64,000 bases of DNA, from assembly GCF_018406645.1 (NCBI RefSeq), contig NZ_AP024546.1:1860001-1924000 (forward strand), in the 5' to 3' direction. The notes under the pieces were generated by a model. The model did not search any database. It saw only the letters and a program-made list of their open reading frames with translations, and had not been told where the DNA came from. The position numbers were made by a program, and so were the translations under genes. Of this stretch, positions 41,410 to 51,500 are shown one piece after another; position 1 is the first letter of the stretch; the number at the start of each line of letters is the position of its first letter. The stretch comes from Lysobacter helvus. GTDB lineage: Bacteria; Pseudomonadota; Gammaproteobacteria; Xanthomonadales; Xanthomonadaceae.

Positions 41410-41997
41410 CGCGCGCATGGTGCCCGGCAATCCGCGCAAGACGCTGTCGGTGCGCGACCTCGGCACCGTCGACATCACCGCGTTGCGCGACGCCGTGCTC
41501 GCCATCCCGGATGCCTTGTGGGATGCGGAAAACGCGAGCAAGCCCAACAAGTTCGAAGCGCTCGACCGCACGCGCCACATCGTGTTCCGCTTCGTCGACA
41601 GCGTGCGCGACTGGCGCGGCTCGCACGACCGGCCGCTGTGGGCCGACTGGCGCGCGCTGCTGCAGCCGGTGATGGACGCAGCGACCAAGCCCTATGGCTA
41701 TGCGCGCGCCACGTTCCCGCGCGTGATGCTGGCGCGCATGGCGCCGGGCGGCATCATCCATCCGCACGTCGACGCCAATCCCGCCGCGAGCTGGCCGCAC
41801 AAGATCCACGTGCCGCTGCTCACCAACCCGCAGGTCGGGTTCCTCATCGGCGAGCGCGTGTACCACTTCCCAGAAGGCCGCGCGGTGGAGGTCAACAACC
41901 TCGGCCGCCACGCCGTGCGCAACGACGGCACGACCGATCGCATCCACCTGATCTTCGAATACTTCGACGAAGACCAGCCGGCGCCGCCGCCCATCGC

Positions 41998-42001
<4 letters not shown>
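41399..42001 (+). CDS. Aspartyl/asparaginyl beta-hydroxylase-like 2OG-Fe(II) enzyme
   Basis: The product is 200 residues. The iron site is suggested by H123-x-D125 in IIHPHVDAN and His171 in [11 protein letters not shown], followed by [10 protein letters not shown], a pattern of the Asp/Asn beta-hydroxylase fold that also includes LpxO. It would use 2-oxoglutarate and oxygen to hydroxylate a protein Asp/Asn or another acceptor. The ATG at 41399 lies inside the 3' end of the sulfotransferase and has GGAG 11 bases upstream; an ATG at 41417 is an alternative. The stop overlaps the convergent prfC stop. Confidence 0.82.
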
Positions 42002-43602
<1,601 letters not shown>

Positions 43603-43650
43603 GGTCGGGGGGCGCGGGGCGCGCGCAGGGCACAGCGGGGAAGGGCGCGG

Positions 43651-43656
43651 ATTATA
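43651..43656 (-). promoter_or_regulatory. -10 element of prfC
   Basis: A perfect TATAAT on the minus strand lies 49 bases before the prfC ATG. The -35 would fall inside the 3' end of the upstream M23 gene and is not a good TTGACA match. Confidence 0.5.
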
Positions 43657-43665
43657 GCGTTCGCG

Positions 43666-44580
43666 TCAGTGCGCGCCGGTCGACACGCCATCCATGCGGA
43701 AGGGGATCGCGATCAGCTGCATGCCCCGGTTCACCTGCACGGCGAAGTGCAGGTGCGGGCCGGTGGTGAAGCCGGTGTTGCCGGACAGCCCGATGCGCTG
43801 GCCCGCCTTCACGCGCTGGCCCACGCGCACGTAGACGCCCTCGGGCTTGAGGTGCGCATACAGGCCCATCGTGCCGTCGTCGTGGAGGATGCGGACGTAG
43901 TTGGCGCGGCCGCCGTATTTCTCCAGGTCCAGGCCGGCCTTGTCGAAGTCCGATTCCACCTGCATCACCACGCCGCCGCGCGCGGCGGTGATCGTGGTGC
44001 CCTGCTTCACGCCGAAGTCGATGGCGTAGCGGTTCTGCGGATCGGTGTGGCTGAACGTGCCGCCGAAGCCCTGGTCGATGCGCATCGCCGCGCGCGGCAG
44101 CGGCAGGGCGTACTCGACATCGCGCGGCTTCGCGTTCGGATCGCCGGGGATGGCCTGCAGGCCCACCACGAATTCCGACGCGCCGCTGCCGACGATCTGC
44201 AACCGCGACACCAGCGCGCTGCCGTGCGCGGGCACCGTGGCGCGCGCGGGCAGTTCGGGTTCGCCGCGGATGTTGGTCGCCTTGTCGAAGGACAGCATCA
44301 CCTCGACGGGGCCATCGAGCAGGTTGTCGGCGAAAGCGAGGTAATGGCCGCCTTCGTTCTCCACGCGCAGGCGCGCCATCGCACCGGGTTCGGCGCGCAC
44401 GGGAATGATGCGGACTTGCCGGCCGGCCGCCTGCGGTTCCGCGGGCGGGCGATCGCCGTAATGCACGATGCCGTTCTTGTCGACCCAGCGATACACCTTG
44501 TTGGCCGCGCCGGCGTCGCGCGCCAGCGGGCCCGCGAACATCGCGAGCGCCACGGCCAGCGCGAGCGGCCACGCGCGCAT
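43666..44580 (-). CDS. Secreted M23 metallopeptidase with DUF4124 N-domain
   Basis: The product is 304 residues. A signal peptide (about 1-27) is followed by a DUF4124-like segment (NKVYRWVDKNGIVHYGDRPP, about 29-48), a beta-rich middle, and a LytM/M23 domain with FSHTDPQNRYAIDFGVKQGT and TGFTTGPHLHFAVQV (the HxH motif). M23 enzymes cut peptidoglycan cross-links or activate amidases. The first catalytic H-x(n)-D pair is changed to NRYAIDFG (Asn where His is usual), so activity may be altered. It starts 2 bases after the phytase-like gene stop, in an operon. Confidence 0.85.
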   Translation of the reverse strand: MRAWPLALAVALAMFAGPLARDAGAANKVYRWVDKNGIVHYGDRPPAEPQAAGRQVRIIPVRAEPGAMARLRVENEGGHYLAFADNLLDGPVEVMLSFDKATNIRGEPELPARATVPAHGSALVSRLQIVGSGASEFVVGLQAIPGDPNAKPRDVEYALPLPRAAMRIDQGFGGTFSHTDPQNRYAIDFGVKQGTTITAARGGVVMQVESDFDKAGLDLEKYGGRANYVRILHDDGTMGLYAHLKPEGVYVRVGQRVKAGQRIGLSGNTGFTTGPHLHFAVQVNRGMQLIAIPFRMDGVSTGAH

Positions 44581-44582
44581 CG

Positions 44583-45716
44583 TCAGTCCACGCAATCCCG
44601 CGCCAGGCCCAGCGCCGTGGCGACGTCGCGCAGGTCGAACGCGGTGACGGCCTTGTCGTCGTGCACCGCGAACAGCGCGCCGCCGGGGAAGTGCGGCATC
44701 GACGCGGCATGCAAGGCAACGCCGTCGGTGTGCGACGTCGTGTTGCCCTGGAACGTGCCGCGCGGTTGCAGCGTCACGCGATCGAAGACATGGAACAGCG
44801 TGAGCGGCGCGAGCTGGTCCACCGCGATCCAGTACCCGCCGCCATCCGGGCACGTCCACAGCGCAACGCCTTCGGCTTCGGCGCCGAAGCTGTCCTGCGG
44901 CAGGCTGCGGCCGGTGTACTTGCCGGAGAAGGTGTATTCGCGCAGCGTCGATTCGTGGCGCTGGTCTTCATCGGCGACGAGCAGGCGGTCGTTCGCGCGA
45001 TCGCCGGCGATGGATTCCACCATGCGCAGCGCGTAGGCCTCGCGCGTGTCGCCGAACGCGCCACCGTAGTTCGCACGCAGGCGGCCGGCCTGGTCGAACT
45101 GCACGCGATAGCGGCGCACGCGCTGGTCCAGTTCCGCGAACGGCGGCACTTCGTCGAACTTCTTGCCGTACATGAAGCTGTCGGTGACGTAGACCTCCAG
45201 CTCGCCCGGCTCGGTCTCGTTGACCCACAGGCCGTACGGGCTGCGCAGTTCCTTCTCGCCGAAGAAACCGACGAACTTGAAGTCGGGGAGCTGCAGCACC
45301 TGCACGCGATGGTTGTCGCGTTCGACCACGAACACGTAGTCGGCGTACACCGCGATGCCGTTCGGGCGGTCGAACTGGCCGGGCCCGGTGCCTTCGCTGC
45401 CGAACGTGCGCAGGCGCGTGCCGTCCTCGGCATCGAAGATCACGAGGTTGTGCCCCGACTTGCCCGTGGCGATGAGCCAGTTGAGGCCATCGGCGCCGGG
45501 CCAGGTCGCCAGCGAATCGAGTTCTTCTTCGGGCATCTCGGCCGAAACATACGCCTCGGGCACGGTTACCGGTTGCGGCGGGGCGACGAGGGCGGGCTTC
45601 GGCGCCGGGGCTTCCGGCGCGGGCGTGGACGTGGTCGCGCAGGCGCCGAGCAGGGCGATGGCGAGGGTGAGCGCAAGGAGGCGGGGGGCGGAATTCGCCC
45701 GATGTCGGATAGGCAT
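44583..45716 (-). CDS. Phytase-like beta-propeller lipoprotein
   Basis: The product is 377 residues with a lipoprotein signal ending in LLGAC (Cys at about 26) and a Pro/Ala-rich linker (about 30-50). The remainder is a beta-propeller: ATWPGADGLNWLIATGKSG, FDRPNGIAVYADYVFVVERD, LRSPYGLWVNETEPGELEVY. The closest recognisable group is 3-phytase-type propellers, but NHL-like scaffolds look similar and the calcium/phosphate ligands were not verified, so phosphatase activity is uncertain. Divergent from the riboswitch-controlled met operon. Confidence 0.7.
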   Translation of the reverse strand: MPIRHRANSAPRLLALTLAIALLGACATTSTPAPEAPAPKPALVAPPQPVTVPEAYVSAEMPEEELDSLATWPGADGLNWLIATGKSGHNLVIFDAEDGTRLRTFGSEGTGPGQFDRPNGIAVYADYVFVVERDNHRVQVLQLPDFKFVGFFGEKELRSPYGLWVNETEPGELEVYVTDSFMYGKKFDEVPPFAELDQRVRRYRVQFDQAGRLRANYGGAFGDTREAYALRMVESIAGDRANDRLLVADEDQRHESTLREYTFSGKYTGRSLPQDSFGAEAEGVALWTCPDGGGYWIAVDQLAPLTLFHVFDRVTLQPRGTFQGNTTSHTDGVALHAASMPHFPGGALFAVHDDKAVTAFDLRDVATALGLARDCVD

Positions 45717-45807
45717 GCGCAAAGTATGCGGGAGCAAGCGGCCGATGTATTCGGGGGCAAATCGTCTTGCCGCCGATGCGACGGCCGCGGCCCGGATCCG
45801 ACCATTC

Positions 45808-45831
45808 ATCGCTTCATCGCAATGAAGCGAT
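45808..45831 (+). promoter_or_regulatory. Inverted repeat overlapping the met operon -35
   Basis: ATCGCTTCAT and ATGAAGCGAT are perfect 10-bp arms around CGCA, and the last base is the first T of the TTGACA -35 element. This is a strong operator candidate between the divergent phytase-like and met transcripts. It does not match the MetJ box (AGACGTCT), and the TTCA/TGAA order is opposite to the E. coli MetR site. Confidence 0.5.
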
Positions 45832-45860
45832 TGACAGATGCGGAAAGGCTCCGGCATCCT
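45831..45860 (+). promoter_or_regulatory. Promoter of the riboswitch-met operon
   Basis: A perfect TTGACA (45831-45836) is followed after 18 bases by a weak -10 (CATCCT, 45855-45860). Transcription would begin just before the SAM aptamer. Confidence 0.5.
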
Positions 45861-45867
45861 GCGCGCC

Positions 45868-45983
45868 ATCCATCGAGACCGGCTGAGGGACAGGCCCGAA
45901 GAAGCCGGGGCAACCGCATGGCGCGCAAGCGGCGTGTTGGTGCCAAATCCTGCGGGGACGCTTGCGTCCGCCGGCAGATGGAT
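45868..45983 (+). promoter_or_regulatory. SAM-I (S-box) riboswitch
   Basis: Conserved S-box blocks appear in order: GAGGGA (45885-45890), GGCCC (45893-45897), GGCAACC (45909-45915) and GGTGCCAAATCC (45939-45950). P1 can form from ATCCATC (45868-45874) and GATGGAT (45977-45983). P2 uses CCGGC with GCCGG, and a P4-like hairpin GGGGACGC-TT-GCGTCC lies at 45953-45968. SAM binding should lower expression of the methionine genes downstream. No T-run terminator is visible before the metX ribosome site (AAGGAG), so control may act on translation. Confidence 0.88.
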
Positions 45984-46067
45984 CGATCGCGCGCTGTCGC
46001 CGCGCCTCGATTCTTCGTCGTACCCGCGGACCTCGGTGGTGGCTTGTCCACCTTCAAGGAGCGTCCG

Positions 46068-47087
46068 ATGACTGCCGCGATCGCGTTGTCCCCCTCGTCC
46101 CCCGTCGCGCCCGCCTTCGCGGTTCCGCGCGCCCCGTTGCCGGATGCCCGCCGCGGCGCCTTCGATGCCGTCCTCGACCTGCGCCACGCCGGCCTGCGCT
46201 GCGTGCGCCTGCAGTGGGAAGTGCGCGGCGACCGCGCGCGACCGGCCGTGGCGGTGCTCGGTGGGATTTCCGCCGATGCGCACGTCGCCTCCAGCGCGCA
46301 CCTGCCGGCGCCGGGCTGGTGGGAATCGCAGCGCGAAACGTTCGCCGACCACTGTTGCGTGTCCTTCGACTGGATCGGCGCCGACGGCACCCTCGATGCG
46401 CCCATCGACACCGCCGACCAGGCGCGCGCGCTGGCGCTGGTGCTCGATCACCTCGGGATCGCGCGACTCGACGCGTTGGTGGGCTGTTCGTACGGGGCGA
46501 TGGTGGGGCTCGCGTTCGCGACGGCGTTCCCCGAGCGCGTGGGACGCCTCGTCGCGATCGCCGGCGCACACCGGCCGCATCCCTTCGCGAGCGCATGGCG
46601 CGCCTTGCAGCGCAACGTGGTCGCGCTCGGCCAGCTGCAGTGCGACGAAACCCACGGCCTCTCGCTCGCGCGCCAGCTCGCACTGCTGAGCTATCGCACG
46701 CCGGAGGAATTCGACGAACGTTTCGATGCGCCCGCCACGTTGCAGGCCGGCGCCGCACGGTGTGCGTCGGAAGACTGGCTCGCGCACCACGGCGCCGAGT
46801 ACGCGCACCGCACGCCGACGACTGCGTTCCTGCGCCTGTCCGAATCCATCGACCTGCATCGCCTCGATCCCGCCGACGTGCGCGTGCCCACCACGCTCGT
46901 CGCCTTCGCCGAAGACCGCCTCGTGCCGATCGACGACGTGCGCGCGCTCGCCGCCGGCATCGCCGCGCCGGTGCGCCTGCACGCGCTGCATTCGCGCTAC
47001 GGGCACGACGCGTTCCTGAAGGAACCCGATGCGATCGCCGCGTGCCTGCGCCTGGCGTTCGACGCCCCGCGCGAGGTGTGCGCATGA
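46068..47087 (+). CDS. metX: Homoserine O-acyltransferase, MetX type
   Basis: The enzyme acylates homoserine, the first committed step to methionine. The product is 339 residues with an alpha/beta-hydrolase fold. The nucleophile elbow is VGCSYGAMVGLAF, the acid is in AEDRLVPIDD and the base is in SRYGHDAFLKE, the conserved MetX triad order. Whether acetyl-CoA or succinyl-CoA is used cannot be decided by eye; xanthomonad MetX enzymes are often annotated as succinyltransferases. AAGGAG precedes the ATG by 6 bases. It lies 84 bases after the SAM riboswitch and overlaps metB by 4 bases. Confidence 0.88.
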   Translation: MTAAIALSPSSPVAPAFAVPRAPLPDARRGAFDAVLDLRHAGLRCVRLQWEVRGDRARPAVAVLGGISADAHVASSAHLPAPGWWESQRETFADHCCVSFDWIGADGTLDAPIDTADQARALALVLDHLGIARLDALVGCSYGAMVGLAFATAFPERVGRLVAIAGAHRPHPFASAWRALQRNVVALGQLQCDETHGLSLARQLALLSYRTPEEFDERFDAPATLQAGAARCASEDWLAHHGAEYAHRTPTTAFLRLSESIDLHRLDPADVRVPTTLVAFAEDRLVPIDDVRALAAGIAAPVRLHALHSRYGHDAFLKEPDAIAACLRLAFDAPREVCA

Positions 47088-48277
47088 GCGCCTTCCATCC
47101 TGCGACTGCCGCGGTGCGCGCGGGCATCGATCGCGACGAGGCCTTCGGTGCAGTGACGCCACCGCTGGTGCTGTCGTCCAACTTCAGCTTCGAAGGATTC
47201 GACTGCAAGCGCCGCTACGACTACACGCGCAGCGGCAATCCCACGCGGGACCTGCTCGCCGACGCGCTTGCCGAACTCGAAGGCGGCGCCGGCGGCGTGG
47301 TCACCTCGACGGGCATGTCGGCGATCGCGCTGGTGCTCAACGCCTTCCTGCAGCCGGGCGACGTGCTGGTGGCCACGCACGATGCGTACGGCGGCAGCTG
47401 GCGCCTGTTCGATGCGCTGGCGCGCAAGGGACATTTCGAACTCGTGCTCGCCGATCTCGCCGACCCGCGTGCGCTGGCCGCCGCGCTCGCGCGCGCGCCG
47501 GCGCTGGTGTGGGTGGAGACGCCGTCCAATCCGCTGCTGCGCATCACCGACGTGCGCTTCGTGTGCGAAGCCGCCCACGCGGCCGGCGCGCGCGTGGTCG
47601 TCGACAACACCTTCCTTTCGCCCGCGTTGCAGCGCCCGATCGCGCTCGGCGCGGACGTCGTCGTGCATTCCACGACGAAGTACATCAACGGTCACAGCGA
47701 TGTCGTCGGTGGCGCGGTCGTCGCGCGCAGCCCGGAAGACCACGCGCAGCTCACGTGGTGGGCCAACGCGCTCGGCGTGACCGGCGCGCCGTTCGACAGC
47801 TTCCTCACGCTGCGCGGCCTGCGCACGCTGGATGCGCGCCTGCGCGTGCACCAGGAGAACACGCAGGTGATCGCGGCGCTGCTCGACGAACATCCCGCGG
47901 TGTGCGCCGTGCATTGGCCGGGCCTCGCGCGGCATCCGGGGCACGCACTCGCCAAACGCCAGCAATCCGGTTTCGGCGCGATGCTGTCGTTCGAACTCGA
48001 CGGCGGCGTGCCGGCGGTGCGCGCGTTCCTCGACGGACTGCGCTGCATCACGCTCGCCGAATCGCTCGGGGGCGTGGAAAGCCTGGTGGCGCATCCGGCG
48101 ACGATGACGCACGCGGCGATGTCGGCCGAGGCGCGCGCAGTCGCGGGGATCGGTGAAGGCTTGCTGCGCTTGTCGGTCGGCATCGAACACGCGGAGGACT
48201 TGCTCGCCGATCTGTCCGATGCGCTGGAACGCGCGCATGCCGTCGCCCGAGCCGCCCGCCGCGAGACCGCGACGTGA
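47084..48277 (+). CDS. metB: Cystathionine gamma-synthase (trans-sulfuration enzyme)
   Basis: The product is 397 residues and is a PLP enzyme of the Cys/Met metabolism family. Landmarks are YDYTRSGNPTRDLLADALAE, the PLP-lysine motif VVHSTTKYINGHSDVVGG, and ESLGGVESLVAHPATMTHAA. It joins O-acyl-homoserine and cysteine; an O-acylhomoserine sulfhydrylase activity cannot be excluded. ATGA overlaps with metX upstream and GTGA with hom downstream indicate one operon under the SAM riboswitch. Confidence 0.92.
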   Translation: MSAFHPATAAVRAGIDRDEAFGAVTPPLVLSSNFSFEGFDCKRRYDYTRSGNPTRDLLADALAELEGGAGGVVTSTGMSAIALVLNAFLQPGDVLVATHDAYGGSWRLFDALARKGHFELVLADLADPRALAAALARAPALVWVETPSNPLLRITDVRFVCEAAHAAGARVVVDNTFLSPALQRPIALGADVVVHSTTKYINGHSDVVGGAVVARSPEDHAQLTWWANALGVTGAPFDSFLTLRGLRTLDARLRVHQENTQVIAALLDEHPAVCAVHWPGLARHPGHALAKRQQSGFGAMLSFELDGGVPAVRAFLDGLRCITLAESLGGVESLVAHPATMTHAAMSAEARAVAGIGEGLLRLSVGIEHAEDLLADLSDALERAHAVARAARRETAT

Positions 48278-49293
48278 GCCTGCGCATCGCCTTGCTCGGC
48301 ACCGGGCAGGTGGGCCGCGCGCTGCTGGCGCGGCTGGACGCGCGCACGGATCTCGCGCTCGTGCACGTCGCCAACACGCGCTGGACGCAGGGCGCATTCG
48401 AAGACGCGACGGTCGTGATCGATGCGACCGCGAGCGACGCGGTCGCCGCACGCCATGCGGACTGGCTCGGCCGCGGATTGCACGTCGTCACCGCGAACAA
48501 GCTCGGGCAGGGCGCAGACCTCGCGCGCTGGCAAGCGATCGAAGCGGCATGCAGCGCCAGCGGTGCGCGTTACGGCGACAGCGCGACCGTCGGCGCAGGG
48601 CTGCCGCTGTTGCGTTCCTTGCGCGCGCTGCGCGACGGCGGCGATGCGATCCATGGCGTCGCTGGCGTCCTGTCGGGTTCGCTCGCGTGGTTGCTCGGCG
48701 CCTACGACGGGGAACAACCGTTCTCCGCGCTGGTGCGTCGTGCGCAGGCGGCGGGCTTCATGGAACCGGATCCGCGCGTGGACCTGTCGGGCGAAGACGT
48801 GCGCCGCAAGCTGCTGATCCTCGTGCGTGCGGCGGGCATCGCGCTCGAGGCGAACGAGGTCGCGCTGGAAGGCGTCACCACGCCGCGCCTGCTCGCGGCC
48901 ACGACGCCCGGCGACATCGAACACGCCTTGCCGTCCCTCGATGCCGGGATGCGCGATCGCTTCCACGCCGCGCAGGCGCGCAACACGCGCCTGCACCTCG
49001 TCGCGCGCTGGGATGCCAGCGGCGCGCGCGTCGGACTCGAAGCGCTGTCGAACGACGACCCGCTCGCCGGCGGCCAGGGCACCGACAACCGCGTCGCGCT
49101 GCACTCGGCGCGCTACGCGTTGCGTCCGCTCGTGATCCAGGGGCCGGGCGCCGGCGCGGACATCACCGCGGCCGCGCTGCTCGACGATGTATTGACGATC
49201 CGCAACACCACCGCGCTTCAGCGCAGCGCGTCGATCCGCGCGGGCGCCTCGGAGAAGAAACTCTCGATCGACTGCGGGCGCCTGATCGCGTAA
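48274..49293 (+). CDS. hom: Homoserine dehydrogenase, short form
   Basis: The enzyme reduces aspartate semialdehyde to homoserine. The product is 339 residues, shorter than the usual form of about 430 because no C-terminal ACT domain is present. The N-terminal Rossmann motif is ALLGTGQVGRALL, the conserved VTANKLGQG lies near residue 75, and YGDSATVGAGLPLL and GSLAWLLGAYD-type catalytic sequence follow. The start is a GTG overlapping the metB stop. Absence of ACT suggests no threonine feedback and control mainly by the riboswitch. The last 76 bases overlap the convergent EAL gene. Confidence 0.9.
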   Translation: MSLRIALLGTGQVGRALLARLDARTDLALVHVANTRWTQGAFEDATVVIDATASDAVAARHADWLGRGLHVVTANKLGQGADLARWQAIEAACSASGARYGDSATVGAGLPLLRSLRALRDGGDAIHGVAGVLSGSLAWLLGAYDGEQPFSALVRRAQAAGFMEPDPRVDLSGEDVRRKLLILVRAAGIALEANEVALEGVTTPRLLAATTPGDIEHALPSLDAGMRDRFHAAQARNTRLHLVARWDASGARVGLEALSNDDPLAGGQGTDNRVALHSARYALRPLVIQGPGAGADITAAALLDDVLTIRNTTALQRSASIRAGASEKKLSIDCGRLIA

Positions 49294-51428
49294 CCCTGCG
49301 CGTAATCCACGCCCATCCCGCGCAGCACGTCCAGCTGCTCGACCGTTTCGGCCTGCTCGGCGACCGTGCGCTTGTCGAGCACGTGCGCGATCTGCGTGAT
49401 CGACCGCACCACCGCGTTCGCGAGCTCGGACTGCCCGAGGTCGCGCACGAAGCTGCCGTCGATCTTCAGGTAATCGACATCGAGATGCTGCAGGTAACCG
49501 AACGAACAGAAGCCCGTGCCGAAGTCGTCCAGCGCGAACCGGCAGCCGAGGTCGCGCATGCGGGCGATGAACCGCTGCGCGCGCGCACGATCGCGCACGA
49601 CGCTGGTCTCGGTGATTTCCAGGCACAGCTTTTCCGCCGGCACCGAACTGCGCCGCAGCCGCGCGGCGAAGTAATCGCTGAACTCCTCGTCCACCAGCGT
49701 GCCGCCGCCGAGGTTGATGCCGCAGTGGTGGATCATCGCGGCCTGGTCGGGACGCGCTTCCAGCCATTCGAGCACCGCATCCACCACGTAACGATCCAGG
49801 CGCGGCCCGAGGCGATAGCGTTCGGCCGCGGCGATCAGTTCGGCGGGCGCGCGCGGGGCGCCGGTGGCGTCGGTCCAGCGCAGCAGCACTTCGAAGTTGC
49901 GCAGGTGCGAGGCCGCCGCGGGATCCAGCGGCACGATCGGCTGCGCGAACAAGGTGAAACGCCGCTGGTCCAGCGCCTCGCGCACCTGCAGCGCGGACCG
50001 CATCGACGCGGTGCGCACCGCGAGCTCGTCGCCTTCGCGCGAGGCCGCGACCAAACGGTTGCCGCCGTATTCCTTCGCCGCGAAGCACGCCGCATCCGCG
50101 TGCGACAGCAACCCATCGAAGTCCACGTGCGGCGTGGCGCTGTGCGCGATGCCGATGCTGGCCGCGGCGGTGAGCATCTGGTCCTGCCAGTCGATGCGCA
50201 GGCCGTCGATCGCGGCCAGCACGCGCCGGCCGCAGGCGATCGCCGCGGATTCGGTGATGGGCACGAGCACCGCGAATTCATCGCCGCCGGTGCGCGCCAC
50301 GAGCGCGCTGTCGCCGAATTCGCCCGACACCACGCCGGCCACCGAGCGGATCATGTCGTCGCCCGCGACGTGGCTGGCCGAATCGTTGACCAGCTTGAAA
50401 TGGTCGAGGTCCAGGTACAGCAGGCTGAGGTCGGGTTCGGCGCCGGCGAGGCGTTCGCGCGCGCGTTCCTCGAACGTGGCGCGGTTGAGCAGGCCCGTGA
50501 GCTGGTCGCGCGTGGCGCGCTGGTACAGCGCCGCCGCGGTGTGGCGTTGTTCGTACGTCGCCACCGCCAGCATCACCGGGATCACCGAGATCAGCACCAG
50601 CAGCAACATCAGCACCGACGCATCGAGCAGCGTGAGCGGACGCGTGAAGCCGCCCAGCCCCAGGCCCGTCAGCAGGCTGATGAACGTGACGACGAGGATC
50701 GTGCCCACCATCGTGGTGAGCGGCGAGAAGCGCACGGCCGCCCACAGCAGCAGCGCCAGCGGCAGGCTCACCAGGCCGAGCGCGTAGAGGTTGCCGCTCT
50801 GGCCCGCGCTGACGATGGCGGCCATCGAGGCGACCAGCGCGAACGTCCATACCGTTTGCTCGCGCTTGTCGACGCGGTCCTTCCACAGGCTTTCGCGCAG
50901 GCCGCCTTCGCCGAGCACCACCGACAACGCGGGCGCCATCGTCGTGATCCCGAGCAGGTCGCCCAGCGTCCACAGCAACCAGGCGCGACCCGATTCGATC
51001 GGCGGGACCATCCCCGAATAGACCAGGCCGATGGTCCCGATCGTCGCGCCGGCCACGCCGAGCAGGATGCCGCCGCGCAACAGCATCAGCCCGTCGGACG
51101 TGCGCAGGTGCAGGCCGTCGTTGCGGCGGTGGCGCAGCACGTACCAGCCGGCCGCGAGCGTGGACAGGGTGTTGGCCGCGACGGAGTAGGGCACGAACGC
51201 GTCGGGGACCGGGTCGACCGTGAGGTGCAGCAGGAGGAGCGCGGCGGGCACGATCACCGCCCAGCGCAAGCCGTAGCGCACGACCACCGCGAAGCCCACG
51301 CCGGCGCTCGGCCAGAACAGGGTGATGTCGTCGGGGGTGCGCAGGTAAAAAGACGCGAGCACCGCCCCGGCGTAATACAGGCCGGTCAGCAGCAGGAAGC
51401 GTTTCAGCGTCCCCAAGGCATGCCCCAT
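49218..51428 (-). CDS. MASE1-type GGDEF-EAL cyclic-di-GMP enzyme
   Basis: The product is 736 residues. A MASE1-like membrane sensor with about 8-9 helices (about 10-292) is followed by a GGDEF domain with intact GGDEF at 381-385 and no RxxD inhibitory site just upstream. An EAL domain occupies about 480-730. EAL catalytic positions look complete: Glu513 (in EVL), Asn572, Glu604, Asp634-Asp635, Lys655, Glu691, Glu694 and Gln711. It may therefore make and degrade c-di-GMP, with the membrane part sensing an unknown cue. Its 3' end overlaps hom by 76 bases on the opposite strand. Confidence 0.92.
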   Translation of the reverse strand: MGHALGTLKRFLLLTGLYYAGAVLASFYLRTPDDITLFWPSAGVGFAVVVRYGLRWAVIVPAALLLLHLTVDPVPDAFVPYSVAANTLSTLAAGWYVLRHRRNDGLHLRTSDGLMLLRGGILLGVAGATIGTIGLVYSGMVPPIESGRAWLLWTLGDLLGITTMAPALSVVLGEGGLRESLWKDRVDKREQTVWTFALVASMAAIVSAGQSGNLYALGLVSLPLALLLWAAVRFSPLTTMVGTILVVTFISLLTGLGLGGFTRPLTLLDASVLMLLLVLISVIPVMLAVATYEQRHTAAALYQRATRDQLTGLLNRATFEERARERLAGAEPDLSLLYLDLDHFKLVNDSASHVAGDDMIRSVAGVVSGEFGDSALVARTGGDEFAVLVPITESAAIACGRRVLAAIDGLRIDWQDQMLTAAASIGIAHSATPHVDFDGLLSHADAACFAAKEYGGNRLVAASREGDELAVRTASMRSALQVREALDQRRFTLFAQPIVPLDPAAASHLRNFEVLLRWTDATGAPRAPAELIAAAERYRLGPRLDRYVVDAVLEWLEARPDQAAMIHHCGINLGGGTLVDEEFSDYFAARLRRSSVPAEKLCLEITETSVVRDRARAQRFIARMRDLGCRFALDDFGTGFCSFGYLQHLDVDYLKIDGSFVRDLGQSELANAVVRSITQIAHVLDKRTVAEQAETVEQLDVLRGMGVDYAQGYAIRRPQSIESFFSEAPARIDALR

Positions 51429-51500
51429 GCCGCCGAGTGTATGCCGAAAGCGGCGGCGGGCAGGGGCGCCGACCGACGCGCGCCGGTCAGCGCGCGACGA

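Noticed and set aside
45838-46071. A 77-codon upstream ORF before metX
   Set aside because: It lies wholly inside the SAM riboswitch and its expression platform, whose conserved blocks explain the sequence better; no ribosome site.
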